Positions 50,380 through 61,924 of a stretch of 64,000 bases of DNA are shown in pieces. Made by a program: the position numbers and the translations under genes. A model generated the notes under the pieces. That model ran no database searches. It was not told the DNA's origin and saw nothing but the letters and a program-made list of their open reading frames with translations. The DNA comes from Acestrorhynchus altus. Lineage: Eukaryota > Chordata > Actinopteri > Characiformes > Acestrorhynchidae. Position 1 is the stretch's first letter. Each line of letters starts with the position of its first letter. The stretch lies in the NCBI GenBank assembly GCA_034509495.1, contig CM067503.1, forward strand, positions 3,193,633-3,257,632. The letters are read 5' to 3'.

Positions 50380-51090
50380 AGGGGGTGGTTGTGGTGGTGG
50401 CATAGAAGTGTCCTCTTGTCCCAAAAGCAGTACGGGGTTGAATATAGCCATGGAGACCCCCCCCCCCCTCCCCATTACAAATTTAGGTCACCTAATAGTG
50501 ACTCTACAAGAGCACAGACAAGTGTACTGTAGTCAGTGCATTAAGCCCCCAAGAGAACATCTTTCAACATGTTCTAGGTGTTGCACCCATAAGGAATCAA
50601 CCAATGGTAACACATGACTGCAATGGTGTGATGCCAGAATGTCATGCAGTCACTCAGAATGGCAGCAGGTCATCTTCACTGACAAGTCCCACTTTTGTTT
50701 GAAGGAGACAACCAACGAATCTTTGTGGAGGCACCACAGTCAGCGCCAAGAACAACAATGCAACCAGTGGTGCTACCTTTTCTGAACACACACTCTCTTC
50801 CAACAGGACGACACTCAAGATCTTGCCTTGAAGACACAGATACGCTGTGATCAGTCTCATCTCCAGACCTGTCCCTGATCGAAAATGTGTGGGACACTAT
50901 TGGATGCGCAATCAACACTCCACCCCTACCACACCATCTGCAGAACTGAGAGTGAGAACATTCAAGCTGCATGGGATGGATCATCACAGGACACCATTAG
51001 AAACCTCTACACCTCCATGCAGAGACGTCTGGCATGTTGCATTAAACCCGACGCTCAAGTGAACACTTTCTTCTGGGTGCAACTATTTGT
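50380..51090 (+). pseudogene. Tc1/IS630-type (DDE) transposase pseudogene, copy 1
   Basis: Traces of the three catalytic motifs appear in order: 'gtcatcttcactgacaagtc' (VIFTDKS, first Asp) at about 50668, 'ccaacaggacgacactcaag' (QQDDTQ, second Asp) at about 50800, and 'ctccagacctgtccctgatc' then 'gaaaatgtgtgggac' (SPDLSLIENVWD, catalytic Glu) at about 50868. Frame shifts and stops separate them. The end region matches the copy at 17035 on the other strand. Confidence 0.75.
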
Positions 51091-51699
51091 GCAATTTTTT
51101 TTGACAGTGATATGATGGTATGATACAAACTATATGTATAAATTATATGATAAATAGATAAATAAACAAAACTCAAACTGTAAACAACTAACAGGGTTCC
51201 ACAAATCAAATAAGAGCCAGGAATGTCTTCGTCTAGACTGATGAAGGCCATAAGTTAGTTACAGTCCAAACTGGAACCCTGGAGTTTTATGTTTATCCAG
51301 CCTGAGTCCAGCTTTGCGAAATGAACTACAGAGTTTTAGACTTTCAGTAAATAACAGATCTTCATATCAAGCACATGCAGCACCTCAGTGCACCTGAAAG
51401 CACCTGCCCTGAAAGATCTGATGAAACTGAAGGAAACCTTAAGCATGTTTACACAAAGCACTGGACTGTCTGAGTTCAAAACCAGTACAAAGTCACTCAT
51501 GACACACAGGGTAGTGTAGCTACAAGATACTGGAAGCCACACTGCATCCCAGTGGAGATGACATCAGTGATCACTTCTAAGAAATCACTAGTAAACAACA
51601 GCAGCAGTGATGAAGTCTAATTAGGCGGAGTTACATTTAGCTCTACTGGATTCCTTAATGAGGGTCATTCGTCACGGACAGTGCATTGACCCTCAGAGA

Positions 51700-52165
51700 C
51701 CGTCAGAAAACACTGCCACTGGTAAAATACTGGAAATGTATGTATGCTCTGAGTCTAGTGCAAGGACTCTTACTGGTGTAGCTTGATGGGCCTGCTGGGG
51801 AAGTGAACCCCAGTCTGCCAACCAGCTTACTGGGAACATTATAAGAAAGTTCAGCAGTGTCTTCGTGCCTAATGTGAGGCATGTGCTAAAGGCGTGTAAA
51901 GCCCCCCAGCTCTGGAACAGTGGATGGTGCTCCATCCAAGACTTTTGGGATGAGTTGTGGTTGGTGATGATTAAGTATCCTGACCCCACTAACGTGTCAC
52001 TGAATGCAATCAAATCCGCAGCAATGGTCCACAATCTAGTAGAAAGTCTTCAGTGGACAGTAGAGACAGTTACTCCAGCAAAAGCAGGACAAACTCTTTA
52101 ATAGCTTTGATTTAAGGAGAAACAATGAATGAGCAGGTGTCCCAATACTTTTGTCCATGCAGTGG
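51700..52165. mobile_element. MITE ('atgtccaaatgtttg' family), 3' part
   Basis: 'gtgtaaagccccccagctct', 'atgagttgtggttggtgatg', 'agcaatggtccacaatctag' and 'cccaatacttttgtccatgc' are family blocks. The left end is replaced by other sequence. Confidence 0.65.
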
Positions 52166-52540
52166 ACTAAAATATGCCGTGCAAAACCCATATTCTATTG
52201 TGAGACTCAACAAACAATCCATAAAGATACACGGACAGAAGTTCAGAGTGCCAAGCTCACCTCAGAAACGTGAGCCTAAGAAACTGTTCTGGAATAAACA
52301 AACAAAAAAACAAACAAACATAATAAAACCAGGTGACATGAAATATATCACAACACAGAGGCTGTGATTGTGATATTGTGAGAGTGGGTGCAGTGGAATA
52401 TCGGTACATGGAGAAAAAGTCAGCAGATTAACCCATAATGAAAATACTCTCCTTGTCCTTTGTAGATCTATAATCACAGACTGTAGATCATCTGTTTCTC
52501 TGCAGACTTTATTCTCCTCCTTTCACCCTGATCTTCAATG

Positions 52541-53049
52541 ATCAGGACCCCACAGGACCACCACAGAGCAGCTATGATGTGGGTGGTGGGTCATTCTCAG
52601 CACTGCAGTCACACTGACATGGTGGTGGTGTGTTAGTGTGTGTTGTTCTGGTATGAGTGGATCAGACACAGCAGTGCTGCTGGAGTGTTTAAACCCCTCA
52701 GTGTCGCTGCTGGACCAAGAACAGTCCAGCAACCAGAAATATCCAGCCGACAGCGTCCTGCGAGCGCTGATGAAGGACACGATGGACGACCAACAAAAAC
52801 TGTGCAGAACAGACGAGCTTCTGTCTCTGACTTTACATCTACAAGGTTGAGACACTCGGTAGGAGCGTCTCATAGAGTGGACAGTGAGTGGACACAGTGT
52901 TTAAACACTCCAGCAGCACTGCTGTGTCTGATCCACTCGTACCAGCACAACACACACTAACACACCACCACCATGTCAGTGTGACTGCAGTGCAGAGAAT
53001 GACCCACCACCCACATCATACCTCTAGGGTGGTCCTGTGGCGTCCTGAC
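52541..53049. mobile_element. Foldback element with ~150-bp inverted arms
   Basis: Left arm 52541-52690 and right arm 52898-53049 are reverse complements with few mismatches ('gtgtgactgcagtgcagaga' against 'cagcactgcagtcacactga'; 'gtttaaacactccagcagca' against 'gctggagtgtttaaac'). The spacer is about 205 bp. Such elements are frequent in fish genomes. No coding capacity. Confidence 0.88.
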
Positions 53050-53079
53050 CATGTGTCTGATCATGTGTGTAAAACCTGA

Positions 53080-54020
53080 GTAAAAGAAAAGGTTTAATGA
53101 ATAGTTACTCATTAAAAATCAGTTCTGTGTTTAGGAATCGATACATTATTGCTCAACAATATTGCGATACTTTGATGCATATCGATATATCGTACACCCT
53201 GAGACAGTACATCGCTTGTCTTCTTCTTTATGACTGAAAGAAAAAATGCTCCAACTTAACGAGATTTCAGTTTGTTTGTGTCCACACTGTTTGTGGACAC
53301 TGTTTATCTAAGATAAACAAATCTCCGTAAACAGCAGCTCCCTGGGACTCAGTCGGTCACCTGGTCCAAGCAAAGGCTGAGGATCAGGAACATATGGAGA
53401 AAAGCTTCAGCGTCGACAAAGTCTTCAAACTGCAGCATTTCCTGTTGTTGTTCAAAAACAGCGTCTCAAAATAACCTTTATTTGTGCAAGCTTCTAGTCA
53501 TCTCCATTTGAGAGATGCTGAAGGAGCGATAAGAGTCGTCCCTGGAGAGCAGATCCGACCTGATAAAGCAAATCAGCATAAATTAGCCAGATGACAGAGC
53601 ACTCTTTGGTCCTTTCCCATAATCATAATTTACCCGGACAGACAAAAATGTCACACAGATGATCACAGCAGTTTGGATGCACATAGACTTCCAATAGACT
53701 TCGTTTGTTGTTCCAGTTATAAATCTGATAACTCTAAATATACTTGTCTAATCTACAGATGAGCTCTAAATCTACTGCACTGATGTGAAGAGCATTTCTG
53801 GACAAGCTACATTTCTCTTAAATTTGCTGTTACTGTAACTGATGCTTTGGAAAGTGTTATATAAATACAGCTGACTGTTATCACACTGCAACGACTCCAG
53901 ATCTACAATACAAACACCTGAAATCATGAACAACAGCCACAACAACAGAGACTGTCAACAGACATCAACAGTCGCTGTCTTCCAATAGAAGAAAAGATGG
54001 GCTTTTATATGTTAACCAAG
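53080..54020. other. Noncoding stretch with an AT-rich dispersed repeat
   Basis: 53120-53205 ('aatcgatacattattgctca', 'gcgatactttgatgcatatc', 'gatatatcgtacaccctga') is related to 55470-55555 ('aatcaatacagtattgcaca', 'cgtgatacttcgatatatcg'). Nothing else was recognised. Confidence 0.45.
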
Positions 54021-54029
54021 AGAGAAAAC

Positions 54030-54642
54030 ATCTTATGGATGGTATGGTTATAGATGGGTATGTATATGGTCAGGGATGGATGGTATGGTTATAGATGGGT
54101 ATGTATATGGTCAGGCATGGATGGTATGGTTATAGATGGGTATGTATATGGTCAGGCATGGATGGTATGGTTATAGATGGGTATGTATATGGTCAGGGAT
54201 GGACGGTATGGTTATAGATGGGTATGTATATGGTCAGGGATGGATGGTATGGTTATAGATGGGTATGTATACGGTCAGGGATGGATGGTATGGTTATAGA
54301 TGGGTATGTATACGGTCAGGGATGGATGGTATGGTTATAGATGGGTATGTATATGGTCAGGGATGGATGGTATGGTTATAGATGGGTATGTATACAGTCA
54401 GGGATGGATGGTATGGTTATAGATGGGTATGTATACAGTCAGGGATGGATGGTATGGTTATAGATGGGTATGTATACAGTCAGGGATGGATGGTATGGTT
54501 ATAGATGGGTATGTATACAGTCAGGGATGGATGGTATGGTTATAGATGGGTATGTATATGGTCAGGGATGGATGGTATGGTTATAGATGGGTATGTATAT
54601 GGTCAGGGGTGGATGGTATGGTTATAGATGGGTATGTATACA
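54030..54642. repeat. 41-bp minisatellite, about 15 units
   Basis: The unit is 'atggatggtatggttataga' plus 'tgggtatgtatayrgtcaggg' (41 bp; for example 'cagg' at 54071 and 54112). Variants 'tatatggtcagg', 'tatacggtcagg' and 'tatacagtcagg' are grouped in blocks along the array, as expected from local unit duplication. Confidence 0.95.
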
Positions 54643-54748
54643 GAGAGGTATGGATCTTCTCTAGGTCCCCCATACCATCTCGAATGCCCTGATGACCTGA
54701 ACTCACACAGTTCAGTGCATTACAGATACACGTGTGTGTACTTACCAG

Positions 54749-54750
<2 letters not shown>

Positions 54751-54835
<85 letters not shown>

Positions 54836-54842
54836 GTGTGTG
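54751..54842. repeat. (GT)n microsatellite, about 45 units
   Basis: Nearly perfect GT run. Confidence 0.95.
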
Positions 54843-55469
54843 TCTGTGTTTGCTGAGGAAGGGTAACCCCAGCTGCATTCCCCTCCACACACACTCACTC
54901 ACCCAACTGTGGAATGTAGCACCCTGATCACACTGCAGTTCACAGCAGCCCTGCAGGCCACACACACTCCACACACCTCCAGCTCATCACACACAGACCT
55001 TTTCTTCAACGCTCTATTCTCTAGCACATCCAGAGAGATCCAGATAGGAATATGTGGGGAAACGCGGCTCATAAACCCTTTTCAGGCCTTACTCTGAGGC
55101 TGATACGTTAAAGGGCTTCCTGTGACATTCAGGAGATGTTCATCATAATCCAGACTCTGTCTGAGTAGCTCAGAATGTAACAGGGCTCCTAGACGAGGGT
55201 TCTGAAAATCAATATATTGAGTGTACTGATAGAAGTACTTCAGTACATTCGCGCATCTGAACACCTAAACAGACAGTCTTATTAGTAGACAGTCTTATAT
55301 AGAGACAGTCCTGTCTCAGTCCTGGCTATGCATTGGTAAGAACCTGGCTATACAACATATATATGTGTATCAGTATACAAGAGTTACGGGTCAATATACT
55401 GTGATACAATCTCGAGTACAACGCCACTATCTAGCGGTCAGGGTCCGAAAACATCATAAAACGAGTAAT

Positions 55470-55560
55470 GATACTGTGTTTCTGAGAATCAATACAGTAT
55501 TGCACAACGTAGTATCGTGATACTTCGATATATCGGTATTTTCATACAGCCCTACAGCCC
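55470..55560. repeat. Copy of the 'gatatatcg' AT-rich repeat
   Basis: 'aatcaatacagtattgcaca', 'gtatcgtgatacttcgatat' and 'ttcatacagccctacagccc'. Compare 53120-53205 and pieces at 55205-55250. Confidence 0.5.
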
Positions 55561-55759
55561 TGCCTTCTGCTGGCGTCAACGTAGCCATTCTATTCTTTCT
55601 CTCTCTCTCTCTTTTTGTCGCACGTTTAGGTAATGATCTCAAATCATTACTTCATTGTTATTACATGTTATGAGCTCCACCTCAATCATACCATCAATCC
55701 ATCCAATCATACAATCAAAATATACCATCACTGCCAGGGAAAGCCATGACCTTCATGCA

Positions 55760-55925
55760 ACTGTTCAACTGTTTTGACCAAATCGGAAGTTGGCAGTTGA
55801 TCCTAATATTGTGTTACATATCCATATTCATATCCAGGTGAATGGACCAATAGAAATGCTCCAAAATGGCTTGGAATGAAACCATTTTACATTGTCTTCC
55901 ATTAAACGCTAGGAAGATTTTGTCC
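55760..55925 (-). repeat. Dispersed 'ctccaaaatgg' family copy, reverse
   Basis: 'gtgaatggaccaatagaaat', 'gctccaaaatggcttggaat' and 'cattttacattgtcttccat' are the complement of the family blocks. Confidence 0.6.
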
Positions 55926-56382
55926 TCCTCCGGTTGTCAAGATACAGTGTTGACTGTAGCATAATGTCCATTAAAGTTAAAGGATTTGTTGAAAACCTCC
56001 CAGAGAACAGTGTACTGTAAACAGCACCAAACCACAAACTAAACCTTAGGCCACGACTGCGGCCTGTCAAAACGTCCAGTCAAAAAAGAAAAATGACCAC
56101 CACCCCCCCCCACACATACAGAAAGACATCACCATTTAACTACAGGTACAGATTACAGTCTCATAACACTCAAATGAATGTACTCACAGGACGAGAGGAC
56201 AAGAGACTCCCAGCGCTTTCAGTATCACGCAGCTCTGGTCAGTTCGGAAAGAAGCTGCCCAGAGAAAGAGTCCAGCTCACACAGGCAACATCTCACCACC
56301 ATGAGAACACACACAGGAGAGCACTGAGAGGGAGTGTGGTTCACTCCCCTCCCCACACACACTCATACACACTCATATGCCC

Positions 56383-56429
56383 CATATATATATATATATA
56401 TATATGCACAAGTGTGTGTGTGTGTGTGG

Positions 56430-56503
<74 letters not shown>
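56383..56503. repeat. (TA)n and (GT)n compound microsatellite
   Basis: 'atatatatatatatatatat' is followed after 'gcacaa' by a GT run of about 45 units with one 'gggta' break. Confidence 0.93.
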
Positions 56504-56504
<1 letters not shown>

Positions 56505-56712
56505 AAAAACACATTGGGAGGATGTTTGGGAAATGAAGCTCCTCCACTGTGGGAGTGAGGAACAGCCATGGCAGTCTGCAAGTCTGCACTGAGATAGGGA
56601 CACACACACACACACACACACACAGTCCAGCCATCAGAAGCCATATGAGTGTGTATTCTGTATTTTTGGCCTCCAGGATGATTGCTAAATGGTGAGATGG
56701 TAGCCTATATAA

Positions 56713-56715
<3 letters not shown>

Positions 56716-56760
<45 letters not shown>
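56716..56760. repeat. (CA)n microsatellite
   Basis: About 22 CA units. A shorter CA run lies at 56599-56624. Confidence 0.92.
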
Positions 56761-56764
<4 letters not shown>

Positions 56765-56989
56765 GCCTTGGCCTTTTATGGAGACTACTTGACCCAGTCT
56801 GTAAGCTGCTGTAGATAACTGGCGTTCAGCAGGGCTGCTCCGGTTTATCTTTAACTACTTCCAGCCATGGAGCAGCATCTCCAACATTCATCCATCAATC
56901 ACTGCCTACAACTCACCTCACCATCACAGCCAAACATCAAACATCAGCCCAAATATAGTGCATCAGCACGGGGCTGTGAGCCTAATGTA

Positions 56990-57210
56990 GGTATTGTAGG
57001 CACTGAAGTGGGACGAGGTTTGTAGCCAGTGTGCTTACGCTGCTCTAGTGATTTTAGACGAGGTCTGTAGTCGGCACACTAACACTGTGGTGCTGAAGTG
57101 GGACAAGGCCTGTAGCTCATCTGCTTACACTGCACTAGTGATTCTGGACGAGGTCTATAGTCTGTGTGCTAATTCTGCAGTAGTGAAGTTGGACAATACC
57201 TGCAGTATCC
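56990..57210. repeat. 45-bp tandem repeat, about five units
   Basis: 'gggacgaggtttgtagccag', 'ttagacgaggtctgtagtcg', 'gggacaaggcctgtagctca' and so on. The 'gac' marker falls at 57012, 57057, 57102, 57147 and 57192, an exact 45-bp step. Alternate units are more alike, so the true period may be 90 bp. Confidence 0.88.
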
Positions 57211-57249
57211 TAATGCCATGTAATAACCAGTGGTGTATTACGGAATTTA

Positions 57250-58480
57250 GACAAGGCAACACTAAGATGTGCCTCTATGTTCTCTAACTTAGCTAATGTT
57301 ATGTTCTTATGGTGGTTCGGTGGCGACTTTCCTGTAAACTGACCCTCTCATTAATACATCACGATGTCCAGTAGATGTTACTCTAGAACCCTGATGGAGT
57401 GTGGAAAAAGAAGGCGTGGCTAAACGTTTGCGTGTGTTGCTCTTTAAAAAAAAATCCATTATTTCACTGCAGACACTTTTGAGTCCCTGAGTGATTATTG
57501 TCCTCGTCTCATTCTCTCTGTCTCTCCATCGCTCAGTCTGACCAATGGTTGTGTAGAATTAGTGTGGAGAGAAGGTGGGATTTAAAGCGAAGTTAACGAT
57601 AAAGTCTTGAAAGCTGTAAAAATCTGACCACCTTGTGCACTGAACACGAGAAGCGCACTGTGCACTGAACACCCCCCCCCCCCACGTCCTACACACAAGT
57701 GCTTTTCCTGCTCCTAACACACAATTCAGCTAATCATCTCATTAACACACCCTTTCATAGTCTCAGAAGAAGTGCTAAATCAAGGAATCCACTAAAACGT
57801 GCAGGGCAGGGAGCACCAGGGCAACCACATTTAGGGTTAACTTTGAAAATGGAAAATAAATTTTGGATAAACTGTCCCTTTAAATTCAGGTGCCCTGCAG
57901 GAATGTCTCAGACTAAATACAGCTCACCTTATCTGCCCTGAGAGAGCACAGAGAGAACCTGCAATGTTAAGATTTGCTGTGAAAACAAGATACGCGGAGG
58001 AAAACATGTGAAACACGCAGAATTAACCAGCGCTAACACTCATTCAGAGGACAGTCCACTCACTGTGAGGACAGTCCACTCGCAGTCCATTGCTACAGCA
58101 GGCCTTCTTAGATGAGCTGTTGTCTACCAGATGTGGGGAACCCTACTACAGTGTGATTCTACATTTGTACCCAGCATAGCAGAACTTTAGAGCTGTCCTG
58201 TAGTGTTAAAGTGTGATTGTCTTAACATTCAGTGCGGAACAGTACAACCGTACAACTACCAACACTGTTGTTCCTCTTACAAAAGACCATCCAGCAGAAC
58301 TAAAACAGGCTGATTGCAAAACCCCTAAACTGTTATGTCACAGTCTTGAGTTGTTACATGTACACCCCCAATATTTACATAAACCCCGCCCACTAGAGAA
58401 AGCGTGGTTTTAACACCATTAAAACTATGTTATTATGTGTGCTGTGAGTGGTGTGCCTTGACTAAAAAAACCCATTTTTA
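57250..58480. other. Noncoding stretch, nothing recognised
   Basis: No splice-consistent exon, promoter or classified repeat was seen. A poly-C run lies at 57671-57682. Confidence 0.4.
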
Positions 58481-58885
58481 ACCCTTTCATGGATGGTGGT
58501 CACGACAGTGGATGGTGGATAAGATAATGACTGACTGACTGACTGACTACTACTGTTTTCATTTTTAATTGTGCTGAGACTCACAGCTGGATCAGTACAT
58601 GTTTAAACGTAGTATTTAATAAAAAATTTAATTCTATTTCATTTATTTGCAATTAAACGTAATTTATTTCATTCCTTGGGCTGTAAATGAAATATAACTT
58701 GGAGATGAACACCCGACTCGTGAACTCCTCTTAAACAATTACATAAAAAGCCACAGACACACACTTCACCGAGGCTCTAGGCCTGAGTACCCTCTGGACC
58801 ACCTTTCTCAAGACTGAGGAAGGTGGTCACTCTTTATCAGGCCTGTCTCACTGATTCCTGACCTTTTACCACACTGATGAGCTCT

Positions 58886-58887
<2 letters not shown>

Positions 58888-58954
<67 letters not shown>
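58888..58954. repeat. (GT)n microsatellite
   Basis: About 33 GT units. Confidence 0.95.
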
Positions 58955-58962
<8 letters not shown>

Positions 58963-59125
58963 TTCCCTCCCCTCTGTCCACCTGTTGTGTCCCCTTACCC
59001 CCTGGAGACTGTGTGTCTCGGACTATAGAGCTGGGAACACACAGGGCCTTGTCTTCTCTCTGACATGCATAGACACAGGTGGCTGAGACAGGGCAGCTCC
59101 TATTACAGTAGCTCAAACAGTATAA

Positions 59126-59218
59126 ACACACACACGCACGCACACACACATACACACACACACACACACACCTCAACACACACACACACACCTCAACACA
59201 CACACACAAACACACACT
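59126..59218. repeat. Imperfect (CA)n tract with 'cctcaa' breaks
   Basis: CA runs are separated by 'cctcaa' and 'cgcacg'. Confidence 0.9.
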
Positions 59219-59599
59219 CACTGTATCAGCTGACTGGTCTATGAGGGCAGCGACTAAACCATTGACCAAATGGTGAAAGGAAACAGTCTGTGTTGCTTTC
59301 CCAACACACCCAGTTTAACAACACCAGTTTAATCTGATGATCAACACGAGCAGTTATTATTCAGTATCCAGTATGAATTATTAAGCAGGTGCTGTGAAAC
59401 TACAGCCCGTGTCGAGGAACCCAAGAGAACCCTCAGGGCTGAAGGTGTGTAAAACTCAGGGTTCAGACGAGTGCGACCTCTGAAGGTCCACACGGTGGAA
59501 GAAGAATACAGGTGCAAAAACAATGACTTCAGAGCACCAATGAGCACAGACACACAGGAGCAGCACCATCTGCCAACTCAAACTCAACTAGTCGTTAAT

Positions 59600-59770
59600 T
59601 AGTATTTAACCTTTAGATCCATGGGCCTTTTTCTGTGGGATGTTTTCGTAGTTTGACGTAATTTTATTCACCAAAATGTTTAGAAATGTTTATAGGAGAC
59701 CGTCACGTATGACAGATAATGTTATTTTAGTCCACTTCGGTTAAAATTGTGGGGTTTCTTTGGCTAATAA
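59600..59770. repeat. Fragment of the long AT-rich dispersed repeat
   Basis: 'aacctttagatccatgggcc', 'tgggatgttttcgtagtttg' and 'tttataggagaccgtcacgt' match blocks at 36830 and 39745. Confidence 0.45.
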
Positions 59771-60439
59771 GGACTAAAACTCTTTGTATCTCAAAAGGTC
59801 AATGTAAATGTAATGATCCAAAGTGAACTGAAAGAGCGAGAAACAGGCGCCATGACATCACCAACTAACTGACTATTAAAATAATAGCCGAATAACGAGG
59901 TCATCGGTTTTAGTCGACTGATTGATTGGGTGCTGCACGCCTATTAAACGCTGATTAAACCATTGCATCAACGTAAACGTAATTGAACCTCTTAGGCCCT
60001 GTATGTGAACCCACACTCTCTTCACTTTCATAACTACATTACCGTTGTGATTATCATCATCATTTTCATAGGCCCTGAAACAGCCCTCTGTGACGCCACA
60101 AGATATTCAACACTATGGTTGGTTGTTGTGAGAGATTTTGTTTCCATAGTTCATGAAATTCCTCCCCCCTCCGTGGGGGTCCTGCAGGGTGTTCACGTTG
60201 ACAACAATGGAAACCATCATATCGTCACTGTAATCTGTTATGTTCATCTTTTGTAAGAGGAAATATCAAATTATCCCAGATATCCTGTGATGATTCACCC
60301 AATGCTATGAATCATGAGCAGCGTTTGACCATCTAGTGATAAGATTAGTTTGTTTTGACAAATCACAACAGAAGTGTAATGAGTTACGGGTACTTGATAT
60401 ATCAGCAGTGATGGATTTTCTGCTCTTTATGTGTCTGAG

Positions 60440-60535
60440 ATCAGCAATTTAGCCATCGGCACTTGGCAGGCAGAGCCTTCAGCAGACTCTGGATCTTCTC
60501 CAGGTTCAAATCCAGCCCGTGTTTCCCTTGGTTGG
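60440..60535. repeat. tRNA-like SINE fragment, copy 1
   Basis: 'cacttggcaggcagagcctt', 'cagactctggatcttctcca' and the B-box-like 'ggttcaaatcc' at about 60502. A second copy lies at 61205-61295. Confidence 0.5.
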
Positions 60536-60599
60536 TTGTAAAGAATGTGCTTAGTTGTCAGAGGAAATCCATGATTTGGCTACACAAAACTCCCAGATT

Positions 60600-60895
60600 C
60601 CAGGTTTCTATGGTGTTCCTAAGTTGTTGCTAAGTGGTTGCTTTGGTGTTGCTAGTTAGTTGCTAATGGAGCCCAGGTGGTTCCGCTGGTGTTGCTCAGT
60701 TGTAACTAGGTGGTTTCTATTATATTCCAGGTGGTTTCTATAATGTTGCTGAGTGATTGCCATGAGGTTGATTTGATGTTGTTAGATGGTTGTTATGGTA
60801 TCCCAGGTGGTTCCTCTGGTGTTGTTAAGGAATTACTAAGTGGTTGATATGGTATCCCAGGTGGTTTCTCAGCATGGTGTTGCTAAGTTTTTGCC
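60600..60895. repeat. 'ggttgctatggtgttgctaa' minisatellite patch
   Basis: Degenerate units include 'atggtatcccaggtggttcc'. It is the same sequence type as 24090-24475. Confidence 0.75.
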
Positions 60896-61204
60896 CACCC
60901 ATGCTCCTAACATTAGGAGGGCAAAGACAAAGACATATTGGTGTATGCCAGCTCAGATACAAAAACTAACAGATGCCTATGCCAGCCAGAGTCACACTAG
61001 GTGCCATGTTAGCAAAAAGTGCCATCTACCCACCCAGAGAGAGCACAACCAGTTTTGATGGCAAGCAGCATGACCTGGGATTTGAACCTGCGGTCCCACA
61101 GTCCGCTAGTGCTACATTGTTGCCAGGTGACTGATATGGTATTGCAGGTGATTCAGCTAAGGGTAGTTGATAATATCAGCACAGTTATGATATGATATGT
61201 AGTG

Positions 61205-61295
61205 AGCTGATCTTAGCCACCAGCACTTGGCAGGCAGGCAGAGGACCGAGCATTCAGCAGCCTCTGGATCTTCTCCAGGTTCAAATCCGATCCTT
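61205..61295. repeat. tRNA-like SINE fragment, copy 2
   Basis: 'cagcacttggcaggcaggca', 'cagcctctggatcttctcca' and 'ggttcaaatccgatcc'. Copies 1 and 2 are each flanked by the 'ggttgctatgg' minisatellite, so they probably spread as one composite unit. Confidence 0.5.
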
Positions 61296-61769
61296 TGATT
61301 GATTGTAACAGATACAGTAAATGATGAAAGAGAGTCCATGATTCAGTTGCACAAAGATTACTCCACAACAGTTTCACACTGAAGTCCTCAGAGATCCTGG
61401 AAACCCCACCAAAGCCTGCTCACCCATGAACCAAAGCAGACGCTACAGACAACAGACAATAAATCAGCAGACAAAACAACTCAAGCTCAGGCCTGTTTGA
61501 CTGTCTGTGCTTCCTAAACCAGACTGACCAAAGAAACCCTCTCAGGCTGTAATTAGGCAGCTTATTTGACTAAGAATTTACATGAACAGTGACAAGGAGG
61601 GGCTGACCACGTTCAGGGACATAGAAGGACGATATTTGATTTTGTGGAATCAATATTTTCAAAGAACCATTTGTAACAGAAATCAAAAATAAGAAGGTGA
61701 ACAACTCTTGAAACAAAGGACATGAACCCCCCATGGTCCCCGCTCCTTTGGTCAAACTACTTATACATA

Positions 61770-61920
61770 TTTAGTAAGACCACAATATGGTTGCTATGGT
61801 ATTCCAGGTGATTTCTTTGATGTTGCTACCAGGTTGCTATATAGTTTTTAGTAGTTTGCTAATTGGTTACTAGGAGGTTGTTTTGGTTTTGCTTTGTGGT
61901 TACTATGGCGTCACATTTTT
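61770..61920. repeat. 'ggttgctatggtattccagg' minisatellite patch
   Basis: Short degenerate run of the same unit as 60600-60895. Confidence 0.7.
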
Positions 61921-61924
61921 AAGA

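Noticed and set aside
54030..54642. CRISPR-like spacing of repeats
   Set aside because: Units are directly adjacent with no unique spacers and the genome is eukaryotic.
56341..56760. Long open frames over CA/GT repeats (also at 46228, 54628 and 58808)
   Set aside because: Dinucleotide repeats give endless Thr-His or Cys-Val frames. No conserved protein sequence is present.
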